Positions 1 to 9,948 of a DNA stretch of 64,000 nucleotides are shown piece by piece. Position 1 is the first letter of the stretch. Each line of letters starts with the position of its first letter. Source of the stretch: Planctomycetota bacterium (lineage in GTDB: Bacteria > Planctomycetota > B15-G4); assembly GCA_029245865.1 (NCBI GenBank), contig JAQWOM010000009.1:150398-214397 (forward strand), in the 5' to 3' direction. Under the pieces are notes generated by a model. That model was given only the letters and a program-made list of their open reading frames with translations, did no database searches and was not told where the DNA came from. Position numbers and translations under genes: made by a program.

Positions 1-285
1 CGCCGAAGGTGTGACCTGCGCAAGCAAATCCGTCTGCTGCAGTGCTGCAAAGGCATCCCCAAAGGATTCTTGATTCGACCGCAAATAGAATCCTGCGTAG
101 AGCAGTCCAACCGCAAACAGGAATGGGCCGAAAGCCCAAAAGCTGAGCAACTGGCCAAGCAGCTTGCGCTTGAAGATCTGCGCAAACGCGGTGGTCACCC
201 CTCGATCCATGATGACCCATGTGGCACGCACCGGCTTGCTGCGATCACTTTCCCAGCGTGCATAACTGCGATCATGAATCACCAT
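1..285 (-). CDS. ABC-2 type transporter permease, N-terminal part (cut by window edge)
   Basis: The minus-strand frame starts with ATG at 285 and runs open for 95 codons to the window edge, so only the N-terminus is visible. A soluble, charged stretch of about 55 residues precedes a strongly hydrophobic segment (around residues 60-82, FWAFGPFLFAVGLLYAGFYL), as in ABC-2 permeases with a cytosolic N-terminal tail. The start ATG shares one base with the TGA stop of the ATPase gene upstream (TGATG), which implies coupled translation and a two-component exporter. The family call rests mainly on this coupling and the hydrophobic profile. The substrate cannot be told. Confidence 0.7.
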   Translation of the reverse strand, partial: MVIHDRSYARWESDRSKPVRATWVIMDRGVTTAFAQIFKRKLLGQLLSFWAFGPFLFAVGLLYAGFYLRSNQESFGDAFAALQQTDLLAQVTPSA

Positions 286-1229
286 CAGCGTCCCCCCAGC
301 ACATCGATGAGGGCGTCTTCCAGGCTGACACGCACAGGTGCAAGGCGGCGGATGATGGCGCGGCTTTTGAGTGCCGCTTCGAAAACAGTGCGCACCGAGA
401 CCTGAGGTTTGAGCATCAACTCCAATTGAGTCTCTTTGACCTCGCGTACCGTGAGACCAAGCCCTTGGCAAGCTGCACGGAAGTCATCCATCGATCCACT
501 GATCACCACCTGATACGCGTCCTCGGTCGCCGCCTGAAGCTCTTCTACGGAAGCATGGCGGACCATGCGACCGCCGCGCAGCACAACGACCGAGTTGCAA
601 ACTTCCTCAACGTCCCGCAGTAGGTGGCTCGACAGAATCACGTGAATCCCCTTATCCACGGCCAAGGTGCGCACCAGTTCCAGCATTTCGGAGCGCCCTT
701 GTGGATCGAGGCCATTGGTCGGTTCATCCAGGAACAGCAGATCCGGGTCGTGAACCAAGGCCTGGGCGAGCTTGATGCGCTGCCGCATCCCGGTGCTGTA
801 GGTGGACACCAGCCGATAGCGCGCCTCTTCCATGCCCGCGAAGAGCAGCACTTCATGAGCGCGGCGCCGTGCGTCCGCATCCGGCATTCCACTGAGCCGG
901 CCGGCATACCAGGTGGCCTGAAAGCCCGTCATGCCAGGAAAAGCTGCGTCGCGCTCCTGCATGTATCCGATGCGTCGACGCAAGAGTGCCGAGTGACGCC
1001 CGACAGGCACCCCGAGAACGCGTGCAGTTCCCCGGTGGAGTGGCACAAGGTCCAACATGGTCTTGATCAGGGATGACTTCCCAGCACCGTTGGGACCGAG
1101 CAGTCCTACGGCTCCTCCCTGGATCGACACAGACACGTCTGAGAGAGCGGAATGCTTCCCATAGCGAACCTCGACCCCGTCCAGTTCAAGCACTGGGGCA
1201 GCTGATGAGGCTCCAGGAGCGTCCGTCAT
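285..1229 (-). CDS. ABC transporter ATP-binding protein (ABC-2 exporter type)
   Basis: This 314-residue protein is a complete nucleotide-binding subunit. It has a Walker A motif GPNGAGKSS at about 45-53, a signature STGMRQR at about 145-151, Walker B LLFLDEP at about 164-170 and the following NGLD D-loop. The C-terminal 80 residues match the accessory region seen in CcmA/NatA-like ATPases of ABC-2 exporters. The frame is open upstream to 1292, but the ATG at 1229 forms an ATGA overlap with the stop of the small membrane-protein gene, which fixes the start. The downstream permease is coupled by TGATG. It should energise export with that permease. The substrate is unknown. Confidence 0.93.
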   Translation of the reverse strand: MTDAPGASSAAPVLELDGVEVRYGKHSALSDVSVSIQGGAVGLLGPNGAGKSSLIKTMLDLVPLHRGTARVLGVPVGRHSALLRRRIGYMQERDAAFPGMTGFQATWYAGRLSGMPDADARRRAHEVLLFAGMEEARYRLVSTYSTGMRQRIKLAQALVHDPDLLFLDEPTNGLDPQGRSEMLELVRTLAVDKGIHVILSSHLLRDVEEVCNSVVVLRGGRMVRHASVEELQAATEDAYQVVISGSMDDFRAACQGLGLTVREVKETQLELMLKPQVSVRTVFEAALKSRAIIRRLAPVRVSLEDALIDVLGGR

Positions 1230-1498
1230 GCGCTGGCTTCTTTCGCCCCACGCCCGTTGCTGCGTAACCAGGCCGCCACGCTCGCGAGACACCAGAAGCC
1301 CTCAAGGCCAACAAAAACGGGCTCGTCAATCATGGCGGAATAGGCCGCGAGCAGGCCTGCTCCCAGGATATTGGCAAGCAAGTACTTCCCTGATCGAGGA
1401 GAGCAGCGCCCGACCTGATTGGTGATATAGGCCCCTACCAGAAGCAGGAACCCCAAGACGGAGACAGCCCGCCAGAGCGTGCCGGGGTCTTCGGGCAT
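1226..1498 (-). CDS. Small membrane protein, CBU_0592-like
   Basis: A 90-residue protein with two or three hydrophobic segments (GFLLLVGAYITNQVGR near 15-30, LLANILGAGLLAAYS near 38-54, FWCLASVAAWL near 68-80). The pattern of a Y-I-x-N-Q-x-G-R stretch followed by YLLANILGA resembles the small CBU_0592-like membrane family of unknown function. The ATG at 1498 is preceded by AGGAG about ten bases upstream, and the stop overlaps the ATPase start (ATGA), so it is the first gene of a three-gene unit with the exporter. Its role is unknown. An accessory role for the ABC exporter is suggested only by the coupling. Confidence 0.75.
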   Translation of the reverse strand: MPEDPGTLWRAVSVLGFLLLVGAYITNQVGRCSPRSGKYLLANILGAGLLAAYSAMIDEPVFVGLEGFWCLASVAAWLRSNGRGAKEASA

Positions 1499-1708
1499 CG
1501 TTGGCGGTTCTCCTGGGAAGCTCGTGAAATCGCCCGGGCCACCCGAGCTCTTGATGAGTCTAACGAGCCACCCCCTTGGGACAAATGGCAGAACCGTGTC
1601 CGGATCCTGCATGGATTCCTGGCGGCGCAGAAAAAAGACCCTCTCTTTCGTTTCAACCGGCAGCAGTCGGTGGTCCGCGGGCCGTGAATTCGGGATCATC
1701 ACGCACCC

Positions 1709-3160
1709 GTGAGCTTCCACCTCCACGACACCCTCCAGCGAAAGAAGGTCCCCTTCGAGCCGCTTTTGCCCGGCAAGGTGACCATGTACAACTGCGGCCC
1801 TACGGTGTACAGCCCGGCACACATCGGGAACTTTCGGTCCTTTTTGTTTGCCGATGTCTTACGCCGCTGGCTGGAAGTCTCGGGCTATGAGGTCACGCAG
1901 GTGATGAACATCACCGATGTAGGCCATCTGCGCGACGACGACCCCGAAACGGGCGCCGACAAGATGGAGGAAGCTTCACGCAAGGAGAAGCTCGACCCCT
2001 GGCAAATCGCCGAGAAGTACACGGCGTTGTTCATGGAGGACCTCGACAAGCTCGGCATGCTGCGAGCCGTGGCCTATCCACGTGCAACCGATCACATCCC
2101 TCAGATGATCGCGCAGATCGAAGGCCTTCTCGAATCAGGACACGCGTACGAGGCCGGTGGCGCCGTCTACTACGCGGTCTCCAGCTTCCCCGACTATGGC
2201 CGACTTTCTGGAAATGTAGGTGAAGATCTGATCGCAGGCGCGCGGGTGAAAGTCGCCGACGAGAAACGCGACCCGCGCGACTTTGCCCTGTGGAAAAGCG
2301 ACCCCCACCATCTCATGCAATGGGACTCTCCTTTCGGACGCGGCTTCCCCGGTTGGCACATCGAGTGCTCAGCCATGAGCCAGTCGCTGTTGGGTGAGAC
2401 CTTGGATATTCACACGGGCGGTGAAGACAACATCTTTCCGCATCATGAGTGCGAAATCGCACAAGCTGAAGGTGCTACGGGGAAACCCTTCGTCCGCTAC
2501 TGGATGCACGCGCGACATCTCATGCTCGATGGCGGAAAGATGAGCAAATCGCTGGGCAATCTTTACACCATCGGACAACTCGAGGAGATGGGCCACCCTC
2601 CGATTGCCGTACGCTTCGCACTGCTCCGTAGCCAATACCGCCAGGTCCTCAACTTCACCCTCGATGGACTGAAGGAAGCCGCATCTTCTGTGCGCCGCCT
2701 TCGACTTTTTGCCGAGGAGATGGAACTCGCAGCTGGTGATGCGAAGCCTGCAGACGCCCCTTCCTGGATAACCGCCGCAGTGAAGCGCTTCGATGAGTCC
2801 ATGGACGACGACTTGAACACGTCTGGCGCACTCGATGGAGTGTTTACCCTGCTGCATGAAGCCCACAGACGCCAGGCCACCGGCGCTGACGCAGCCTCAG
2901 CACTGGCAGCCTTGCGGCGCTTTGACCGCGTGCTGGGCGTCCTTCACACCCCGACAGACGATCACGGCCTTTCAGAGGCCGCCGATGAAGAGATCGAAGA
3001 TCTCATCCGCCGCCGAACGGAAGCCCGTGAAGCCAAAGACTGGGCGGCCGCCGACGTCCTACGTGACCGCCTCGCCGCTCTCGGCATCGAACTGCTCGAT
3101 GGCAAAGAAGGCAAGGTGCGCTGGCGCCGTACTGGCACTCAGTCGCCACCTCCGAGATAA
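1709..3160 (+). CDS. cysS: Cysteinyl-tRNA synthetase
   Basis: The 483-residue cytosolic enzyme activates cysteine and charges tRNA-Cys. It carries the class I HIGH-type motif PAHIGN (about 36-41), the zinc cysteine just before it (Cys29 in NCGPTVY), later zinc ligands in the GWHIECS and FPHHECE segments, and KMSKS near 276-280. The start is a GTG at 1709. Residues from there align with the usual CysRS N-terminus (a short strand, then GKVxMYxCGPTVY), and no ATG would preserve it. Length is normal for the family. The gene is divergent from the 1226-1498 unit, and its last 22 bases overlap the 3' end of the sulfatase-like gene on the other strand. Confidence 0.97.
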   Translation: MSFHLHDTLQRKKVPFEPLLPGKVTMYNCGPTVYSPAHIGNFRSFLFADVLRRWLEVSGYEVTQVMNITDVGHLRDDDPETGADKMEEASRKEKLDPWQIAEKYTALFMEDLDKLGMLRAVAYPRATDHIPQMIAQIEGLLESGHAYEAGGAVYYAVSSFPDYGRLSGNVGEDLIAGARVKVADEKRDPRDFALWKSDPHHLMQWDSPFGRGFPGWHIECSAMSQSLLGETLDIHTGGEDNIFPHHECEIAQAEGATGKPFVRYWMHARHLMLDGGKMSKSLGNLYTIGQLEEMGHPPIAVRFALLRSQYRQVLNFTLDGLKEAASSVRRLRLFAEEMELAAGDAKPADAPSWITAAVKRFDESMDDDLNTSGALDGVFTLLHEAHRRQATGADAASALAALRRFDRVLGVLHTPTDDHGLSEAADEEIEDLIRRRTEAREAKDWAAADVLRDRLAALGIELLDGKEGKVRWRRTGTQSPPPR

Positions 3161-5487
3161 CCCAGCGCCCGAAGTTCTTCGAGCACGTCGCTTCCAGCCT
3201 GATTGTCGACAGCATGACCACCTTCAGGTGCAGCATGCGTAGACAGGTACCACTCGAGCCGTTTTCTCAGCGCCTCAAGTTGCACGACGTCCACTTCGGA
3301 CAAGTCATGGAGCTCACCGGCATCGACATCAAGAGCGTAGAGTTCCGTCAACGTTGGTTGTGCTCCTCGCTCGATCAGCTTGTAGCCGTCACTCAGCGTC
3401 GCGCGTAACCCATCATCCGACTGAGCCACCCGCACTGCGGGCCCCACAGTCTCTCTCAGAGAGCGCCCAGGCAGACCCGCTGGAAGCGGCAAGCCCACGG
3501 TATCCAACACCGTGGGAAGCACATCAACACCAGAGGCGGGGACATCGCTCACTCCACTCTTGCCATCTGGATACTGAACAACAAGCGGCACGCGCAACTG
3601 CTCCTCGTAGAGCGAGACTCCGTGCCCCAGGTCGCCGTGCTCAAGAAAGGCCTCGCCATGATCGGACGTGAGCACAATCATGAGTTGCCCGTCAGGGATC
3701 AGTTTATTCAGCGCCTCTAGAAATGCGGCAACCTTGACGTCCATTTGCGAAACGAGACCGTCATAAAGTGCTTCAACGTAGGCCCCGTCAAGCTGGTCCA
3801 GATCGAGTTCTCCCCGTTGCCACGGCTCGAAAACCGTCCCCGTATCCACTTCGATCTCTCGGAGCGCTCCGTCGTACTCCGGATCTACCCAGCGAGGGTC
3901 GAACGCATACGGCGCATGGACATAGTAGGTGTGCAAGAACAAGAAAAACGGGCGCTCACTGTCTCGAGTGCGCACAAAGTCCAGTGCCGCTGTCCAGTCA
4001 AGGTCTTTCGGCGCTCGTGTTTCGAAAGATTCGAATCCCACGTCACAGCCATACTCGGGCCGTAAGTACCCTCCGCCTGCGATCGCATGCGTTTCGTAGC
4101 CTGCCTGTGCAAGTCGAGAAGCCAGCGTCGGTGCACCACGCCCTAAGGCATCCGAGGCTTTTTCAACTCCATGCTGATGCACTGCCATGCCAGTCAGAAA
4201 CGAAACAGTCGACGGCAAGGTCCAGGATGCAGAAGACACGGAGTCTGTGTACGTCATCGCTCGCTGTGCCGACCAGGAATCCAATCCAGGAGTGGCCTCT
4301 CTCTTGGCTCCGTATGCAGCAAGGCGGTCGGCTCGCAAAGTGTCGATATCGATCAAGACGACATGAGGAAAGTTCGGCTTGAGCGTCGCCCCCCCACGCA
4401 ATCGAAGATCAGACCACAGCGCGTAGTCATGCTCTGGATTCCCGCCACTTTCAGATTCGTTCGTTGGCTGGGTCACCAGGCGAAGCGACACAATTTGACC
4501 TCGCCAACGCGACAGGTCGATCTCTGCTTCAACCCAATGCTTGCCCACCTCATCAGCTGGAACAAAGGCACTCCACGCACGCAGTGCTCTTGTCGCATCG
4601 GGGACGCCACCCTCTTTCGAAGTGGCCTCGGCCCAGGGCAAGACATCGACCGCAAAGAAGACACCGTCGCTCGAAGCGCGGCGGCGCTTGAGCACTCCGT
4701 TTTTCATCACCCATCCGTCGCCCGCGACTCCCACCGCGACATGCAACCGGTCGGCTGCAAGCTTTGCCGGCGGGAAGTCCAAAATGCCTGGTGCTGGCAA
4801 CAAGAGTGCCGACCTTTTCACCTCTCCGAGTTCAACCCGAGTGACCAAGCCAGTCGGAGCGGGGTCCTCCCCATGCAAGGCACGGCCGCGCTCCAGCCGG
4901 CCGAACTCCGAGACCGCACTCACCGTCGCCTCAAGTGAGACCTGCTGGGGAATCTCTTTCGAGACGGCGAGCAGCAAACGCTGGGCACGAAACCAGCCTG
5001 CAAAACCCTCCGGCATGGTCGAGCCATCACCAAAGCGCCAGGCTGGCGCCTCTTCACCGCCAACACGCACAACCGGATCCGGCCCTCCCTTGGCGAGCGG
5101 GACAGGGGATTGTGCCCACCAGAGATCTCCCTGATCGAGCGCTGCCAGCTCAGCAGACCAACTTGCCGGCATGGCCTCAGCTCGCTGCCAGGCCAAGGGG
5201 CCAACAGCTACGTCGATGCGCAAGTTCTCGGGCAAAGAGGCCGCCACCTCGGCCTGCAAATTGTGTGCGGGAATCTGCACCAACTCCGCGCCTTCAAGTC
5301 GCTCAAGAAGAGAATCACCCGGTCGAAGAACCGACACGTCTTGAGCCGACGGCGAAGCCGGCACACTGTCTGTCTCACCGCAGTTCAGCAGCACGAAAGA
5401 GGCCAGCGCAACCGACACGACGCCCAAGAGATGCATCCACTGCGGAGCGTCGAGTCGCCGTTCCGCACAGAAGCACCGAACTGTCAT
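3139..5487 (-). CDS. Sulfatase/alkaline-phosphatase superfamily protein, envelope-anchored
   Basis: A 782-residue protein with an N-terminal hydrophobic segment (about 18-35) ending in LLNC, which could be a weak lipobox. About 330 residues without recognisable motifs follow, then a sulfatase-type domain from about 373: metal-site DIDTLRADRL, the nucleophile segment SASWTLPST (Thr423 at the position of the Cys/Ser that becomes formylglycine in true sulfatases), and LTSDHGEAFLEHG plus GHGVSLYEEQ. Thr at this site is known in phosphoethanolamine/phosphoglycerol transferases and in many sulfatase-like proteins, so sulfate-ester hydrolysis is doubtful. The ATG at 5487 overlaps the rbfA stop as ATGA, fixing the start. 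It probably acts in the periplasm or outer membrane. The substrate is unknown. Confidence 0.85.
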   Translation of the reverse strand: MTVRCFCAERRLDAPQWMHLLGVVSVALASFVLLNCGETDSVPASPSAQDVSVLRPGDSLLERLEGAELVQIPAHNLQAEVAASLPENLRIDVAVGPLAWQRAEAMPASWSAELAALDQGDLWWAQSPVPLAKGGPDPVVRVGGEEAPAWRFGDGSTMPEGFAGWFRAQRLLLAVSKEIPQQVSLEATVSAVSEFGRLERGRALHGEDPAPTGLVTRVELGEVKRSALLLPAPGILDFPPAKLAADRLHVAVGVAGDGWVMKNGVLKRRRASSDGVFFAVDVLPWAEATSKEGGVPDATRALRAWSAFVPADEVGKHWVEAEIDLSRWRGQIVSLRLVTQPTNESESGGNPEHDYALWSDLRLRGGATLKPNFPHVVLIDIDTLRADRLAAYGAKREATPGLDSWSAQRAMTYTDSVSSASWTLPSTVSFLTGMAVHQHGVEKASDALGRGAPTLASRLAQAGYETHAIAGGGYLRPEYGCDVGFESFETRAPKDLDWTAALDFVRTRDSERPFFLFLHTYYVHAPYAFDPRWVDPEYDGALREIEVDTGTVFEPWQRGELDLDQLDGAYVEALYDGLVSQMDVKVAAFLEALNKLIPDGQLMIVLTSDHGEAFLEHGDLGHGVSLYEEQLRVPLVVQYPDGKSGVSDVPASGVDVLPTVLDTVGLPLPAGLPGRSLRETVGPAVRVAQSDDGLRATLSDGYKLIERGAQPTLTELYALDVDAGELHDLSEVDVVQLEALRKRLEWYLSTHAAPEGGHAVDNQAGSDVLEELRALGYLGGGD

Positions 5488-5927
5488 GGTGAGGCGTCGT
5501 CCGGGGCCGGTGGTAAATCGCCGAGTAAATCGCCGAAAGGAGGGTCGTCTTCGAGCTCCTCGTCAGGCCCTGCTCTTTCAACACGCTCTGCAGTCACTTC
5601 GCCAATCAACCCAAGCAGCTTGCTCTCTTTCTGTACCTGCTCATTAAAAATGAACCGGAGTTCCGGCATGGCTCGCATGTTGAGCGTGGGGGCAAGCATC
5701 TCCTGAACCCTGGCGCGTCCATCGGCCAGCGCACGGGAAGTTGAACGAACCTGGGCATCTGTACCCAGCACCGTATAGAAAACCTTGGCGATCTTTTTGT
5801 CCTTGCTCAGTTCAACAGCCGTGATCGTGATGAAACCGAGTCGTGGATCGCTCAACCGCTCGAGAACGATGACGGCAATCTTTTCGCGAAGGACCGCCTC
5901 CTGACGCTGCTTACGATCCCAGGGCAT
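5484..5927 (-). CDS. rbfA: Ribosome-binding factor A
   Basis: A 147-residue protein matching RbfA, a KH-fold factor that binds the 30S subunit during 16S rRNA maturation and cold adaptation. It shows the RQEAVLREKIAVIV start helix, the DPRLGFITITAVELSKD strand, AKVFYTV, and the PELRFIFNE segment near the end of the KH domain. About 35 acidic/proline-rich residues extend past the usual end. The ATG at 5927 lies 10 bases after the infB stop, giving the classic infB-rbfA order. The stop overlaps the start of the sulfatase-like gene. Confidence 0.96.
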   Translation of the reverse strand: MPWDRKQRQEAVLREKIAVIVLERLSDPRLGFITITAVELSKDKKIAKVFYTVLGTDAQVRSTSRALADGRARVQEMLAPTLNMRAMPELRFIFNEQVQKESKLLGLIGEVTAERVERAGPDEELEDDPPFGDLLGDLPPAPDDASP

Positions 5928-5937
5928 CGTCGAGCGC

Positions 5938-8859
5938 TCAGCCTTTGGACGTGGACTCGAGCGTGCGCTTCACCTCGACCACGGTGAAGGCTTCGAGCAC
6001 ATCCTCTTCCTTGATGTCGTTGTAGCCGCTGAGATGAAGTCCACACTCGTAGTTCTCGCGCACTTCTTTGACGTCATCTTTGAAGCGTTTGAGACTGTCG
6101 AGGGCGCCTGTGTGAATCACAGAGCCATCACGTACGAGCCTCACCCGGCATTCGCGCGTCAAGATGCCATCCGTGACGTAGCAGCCGGCAATCGTGCCGT
6201 ACTTGCTCGCTTTGAAAGTTGCGCGAATGGTCGCGTGCCCAATGATTTCCTCGTGCGACTCGAAGCCCAGTTCGCCTTCGACCGCTTTTTCGAGATCCTC
6301 GGTGATCTCGTAGATCACGTCGTAGAACTTGACGTCTACCCCGGTGCGCTGGATGGCAGCTCGAGCTCTCTTATCTGGAACGACACCGAAGCCAATGATG
6401 AACGCGTCCGATGCACTCGCGAGAAGCACGTCATCTTCTGTGATACCGCCCACTCCGGTACGCAACACCTTGAAGCGCACCTCCGGATGATTCACATCCT
6501 CAACCGTTTGGCGGACCACATCGACCGACCCCATGTTGTCTGCCTTCAGCAGCACATTGATCTCGGTCACGCCCTGAGAGTCGATCGTGTCGAACAGATT
6601 CTCCAGCGTAATCGCATCCGAGGCCGGAGTTCGCTCTTCACGAGCGTCTTCCTTACGCTCCGCCGCGACTTCACGGACCGTGTTGATGTCATCTGCGACA
6701 AGGAACCGGGCCCCCGCAGCGGGCGGCTCTTCAAATCCCACGACCTGCACAGGCATCGACGGACCAGCTTCACTGATCCTCTTGCCGCGATCATCCAGGA
6801 GCCAGCGCACACGGCCAACGGAAGTGCCAGCAATGATGGGATCTTTGGCGCGCAGCGTTCCCGACTGCACAACAACCATGGCAACGATGCCCAGCTTACT
6901 GTCCTTTGAAGAGTCGATCACAACGCCACGAGCAGGCACACCCGGATCGGCATTCAGTTCGAGCAGTTCGGTCTCCAGCGCCAAGCGCTCAAGCAAGGCG
7001 TCCAGACCATCGCCAGTGGTTGCCGAACACTCGACAACGCCCACTTCCCCGCCGTAGTCCTCGACAAGGACGCCAGCACTCGCAAGTTGCTGACGAACCT
7101 TCATGGGGTCTGCGTTGGGTCGATCGCACTTGTTGATGGCCACAACCATGGGCACATCTGCAGCATTTGCGTGGTCGATAGCCTCTTGCGTCTGCTCCAT
7201 CACGCCGTCATCAGCAGCCACGATGAGCAACGCCACATCTGTCACCTGCGCACCTCGCGAACGCATTTCGGTGAACGCCTTGTGGCCCGGCGTGTCGAGG
7301 AACGTCACGGCACTGCCGTCTTTCGTAGACACGGAATAGGCTGAAGTCTTCTGTGTAATGCCGCCAGCTTCTTTGGCTGCAATGCGACTCTTTCGCAGAG
7401 AGTCGAGAAGCGTGGTCTTGCCATGGTCCACGTGCCCCATGACAGCCACGACAACCGGCCTTGGCTGGTCGCCCTTGCCCATCTTCTTCGCACGTTCCGT
7501 CGCGCGGTCGAGCATCCGACCTTCAGCGCTATCCGGCGGCAATATGGTGATTTCGCGCTCCAAGGCAACAGCCAACTCGAGCAGTTGCTCTTCGTTCAGA
7601 ACGACATTCTTGTCGCGCGGATCAAAAGTCTCGGGAAAGTACGACAGGATCTCACGTGCTTTGATTCCGAGTTCTTCGGAAAGCTCGCGTACAGCAATCG
7701 GTGCGCGCACGGCGATCGGATGCGTCGGGCGCGGCACATTCCGTGCAGGACGGCGTGACCGACCGAAACGCGATCGCCGTGGAGGCGGCCGGCGCGGTGG
7801 TGAACGACGCCTGCCCGCAAAGTGGCCGAGTCGAATCGCAGACAGCGCCGTGTTGTCTTCGGGATCGAAGACAAAGTCACCGCTGCCAGGCTTCCCAGAG
7901 CGACCGCGTTGGCCACGATCTGCATCCCCGCTGCGTCTCGACTGCCCCGTCTCCCGCTTCGCGGCGGGCAGGGCCCGGGTCGGATCCAGAGGATCGTAGG
8001 CCGGCGCCCCGGAGGCTCGGCGGCGAGGTTCTTCTTCTGCAGGAGACAGGTCGATCTTGCCCAAGATCTTTGCGCCACGCCGCTCCACGCGATCGGGCAC
8101 ATTGGGAACACCGATGCTCTCTACCGCGGCAGGAGTCTCGGTGGCATCTTCGGCGTCCGGGCGCGCATCGGGCCCCGCGGATTCACCAGTTGGCTCATCT
8201 TCGCTCGGCGCCTCATCCTCTTCGTCACTCGGACCGGCCTGCCCACCGAAGGTCACAACAACGTGACGCTCGTCATCCTCGTCTGCATCGGCGTCGACGC
8301 CTGAGGCAGGAGCTTCCTCGTCCGCGCCATCAACCGGGGCCACCTCAATCACTTCAGTTTCAGTAGCCTCGGCAACAACCGCGTCTTTATCACCAGCGGC
8401 GGCTTCGGAAGCATCCGTCGAGGCCTCGACCGCATCGCCTACGACGACCGGCTCGCTCTCGGCTTCTTCCTGTTCCGACGAAACGGAACCGGCAGCATCT
8501 TCGACCACTTCTGGAGTGGGCGCATCAATATTGAGCGTGACGGCGATATTGCCGGAACCTCGCTCATCATCTGCTGCAACTGCTGCTGCGACCTTGGAAT
8601 CTTCCGCAGCTTCAGAAGCATCACCCTCAGGCGCTGAATCTTCTTCTGCAGCCTTTGCCTTCTTTGCCTTCTTGGCCTTCCGTGCTGCCTTCTCTTCCTG
8701 CTCGAGAAGTTCTTCGCCCCAGGCAGCTCGAAGGATGCCTTCCGTCCCCTTGGGGAGGTTAGACGAGTGTGACTTGACTCCGAGCCCCAACTCCTTGGCG
8801 ATCGCAAGCATTCGCTTGCTGTCCGCTTCGAGTTCCTTGGAGAGTTCGTGTAATCTCAC
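5938..8859 (-). CDS. infB: Translation initiation factor IF-2
   Basis: This 973-residue GTPase delivers initiator tRNA to the 30S subunit. An IF2_N-type helix ([20 protein letters not shown]) is followed by a long Ala/Lys and then Glu/Asp-rich low-complexity linker (about 55-390), a second IF2_N-like segment ([18 protein letters not shown]), and the G domain from about 470 with [17 protein letters not shown] and NKCDRP. Domains II-IV follow to the C-terminus. The start is GTG at 8859 with GGAG about ten bases upstream, inside the end of nusA, six bases after its stop. The linker is longer than in Escherichia coli IF-2, as is common in high-GC and planctomycete proteins. Confidence 0.97.
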   Translation of the reverse strand: MRLHELSKELEADSKRMLAIAKELGLGVKSHSSNLPKGTEGILRAAWGEELLEQEEKAARKAKKAKKAKAAEEDSAPEGDASEAAEDSKVAAAVAADDERGSGNIAVTLNIDAPTPEVVEDAAGSVSSEQEEAESEPVVVGDAVEASTDASEAAAGDKDAVVAEATETEVIEVAPVDGADEEAPASGVDADADEDDERHVVVTFGGQAGPSDEEDEAPSEDEPTGESAGPDARPDAEDATETPAAVESIGVPNVPDRVERRGAKILGKIDLSPAEEEPRRRASGAPAYDPLDPTRALPAAKRETGQSRRSGDADRGQRGRSGKPGSGDFVFDPEDNTALSAIRLGHFAGRRRSPPRRPPPRRSRFGRSRRPARNVPRPTHPIAVRAPIAVRELSEELGIKAREILSYFPETFDPRDKNVVLNEEQLLELAVALEREITILPPDSAEGRMLDRATERAKKMGKGDQPRPVVVAVMGHVDHGKTTLLDSLRKSRIAAKEAGGITQKTSAYSVSTKDGSAVTFLDTPGHKAFTEMRSRGAQVTDVALLIVAADDGVMEQTQEAIDHANAADVPMVVAINKCDRPNADPMKVRQQLASAGVLVEDYGGEVGVVECSATTGDGLDALLERLALETELLELNADPGVPARGVVIDSSKDSKLGIVAMVVVQSGTLRAKDPIIAGTSVGRVRWLLDDRGKRISEAGPSMPVQVVGFEEPPAAGARFLVADDINTVREVAAERKEDAREERTPASDAITLENLFDTIDSQGVTEINVLLKADNMGSVDVVRQTVEDVNHPEVRFKVLRTGVGGITEDDVLLASASDAFIIGFGVVPDKRARAAIQRTGVDVKFYDVIYEITEDLEKAVEGELGFESHEEIIGHATIRATFKASKYGTIAGCYVTDGILTRECRVRLVRDGSVIHTGALDSLKRFKDDVKEVRENYECGLHLSGYNDIKEEDVLEAFTVVEVKRTLESTSKG

Positions 8860-8865
8860 GAGACA

Positions 8866-9948
8866 TCACTCCGACCGGGCCTCGGGATCACCAACCACTT
8901 CCGTGCTCTCGGTAGCCTCAGGCTCACCGGCGGCAGTGGTGGTATCGAATCCCGCTGATTCGGACTCGCCAAGAGGCGGCCCTAAAGGTTGCCCGCTTTC
9001 ATCGCGAGCGCTGTGGGGCATCTGCGTCACCCCTTCAATTTTGATGTCCCAGCCGGTGAGGCGCGTCGCCAGGCGAACATTCTGGCCCTTGCGGCCAATC
9101 GCCAAGGCGAGTTGATCATCGGGCACGACAACCCGACAGATCTTCGTTTCCGACTCCATGTTCAGTGAGGCGATCTGGGCCGGGCGAAGAGCGTTGATGA
9201 TGAGATCGTCATCCGAATCGCTCCAGCGAATGATGTCGATCTTTTCGCCGTTCAGTTCGTCCGTGATGGCCTTGATGCGGGTTCCTCGAATGCCCACGCA
9301 AGCTCCAACGCAATCCACCCGAGGGTCCGTGCTGTGCACGGCAATCTTTGTTCGGTAACCAGGCTCACGTGCGATCCGACGGATTTCGATAATCCGATCG
9401 GAAACCTCAGGAACCTCAAGTTCAAAAAGTCGACGTACGAGGTCAGGTGAAACGCGAGAAAGGATAATCTTCACACGTGTTCCGACACGCTTCACCTCGG
9501 TGATGATTGCCCGGATACGATCGCCGGGGCTGTACATCTCACCTCGCACGCGATCGGCCCGCGGAATGATCGCTTCAGCGCGACCAATGTTCACGATGAT
9601 GGCACCGCCTTCGATCCGCTGCACCTGCCCCAGAACGAGTTCGCCAACTCGACCCTCGAAGTCAGAGAACACCACCGCGTTCTCAGCATCGCGCAGAGAT
9701 TGGATGATCACTTGCTTCGCCGTTTGAGCAGCAATACGGCCAAGGTCAATCGCGCCATGCTGCTGGTCGCTGGTCACCGACAGTTCGCCGGTCTTGCGGT
9801 CCAGCGTGCAATGAATCACGACATCTTCACCGACCTTCTTCTGGATCGCGGCCACCATGGCCTGCTCGATCGTGGTGAAGATCAACTCACTCTCGATGTC
9901 CTTCTCGTGATGAATCGCTTCGATGATTCGGAGCAGTTCGCTGTTCAT
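8866..9948 (-). CDS. nusA: Transcription termination/antitermination factor NusA
   Basis: A 360-residue NusA. The N-terminal RNA-polymerase-binding domain (1-95) is followed by an S1 domain (about 100-165, VGELVLGQV to IILSR) and two KH domains with VGIRGTRIKAI (218-228) and AIGRKGQNVRLA (283-294). The protein ends about 50 residues after KH2 and lacks the acidic AR repeats of the enterobacterial protein, which is normal outside Proteobacteria. It is the first gene of nusA-infB-rbfA. The usual upstream partner rimP is absent from the 464 bases before it. Confidence 0.96.
   Translation of the reverse strand: MNSELLRIIEAIHHEKDIESELIFTTIEQAMVAAIQKKVGEDVVIHCTLDRKTGELSVTSDQQHGAIDLGRIAAQTAKQVIIQSLRDAENAVVFSDFEGRVGELVLGQVQRIEGGAIIVNIGRAEAIIPRADRVRGEMYSPGDRIRAIITEVKRVGTRVKIILSRVSPDLVRRLFELEVPEVSDRIIEIRRIAREPGYRTKIAVHSTDPRVDCVGACVGIRGTRIKAITDELNGEKIDIIRWSDSDDDLIINALRPAQIASLNMESETKICRVVVPDDQLALAIGRKGQNVRLATRLTGWDIKIEGVTQMPHSARDESGQPLGPPLGESESAGFDTTTAAGEPEATESTEVVGDPEARSE

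Noticed and set aside
219-1076. Plus-strand open frames opposite the ABC ATPase
   Set aside because: They are antisense to a complete, motif-rich ATPase gene and carry no recognisable domain.
7358-8366. Long plus-strand frames opposite infB
   Set aside because: They are caused by GC-rich codon bias and the low-complexity linker of IF-2; the translated products are Arg/Ser-rich with no motif.
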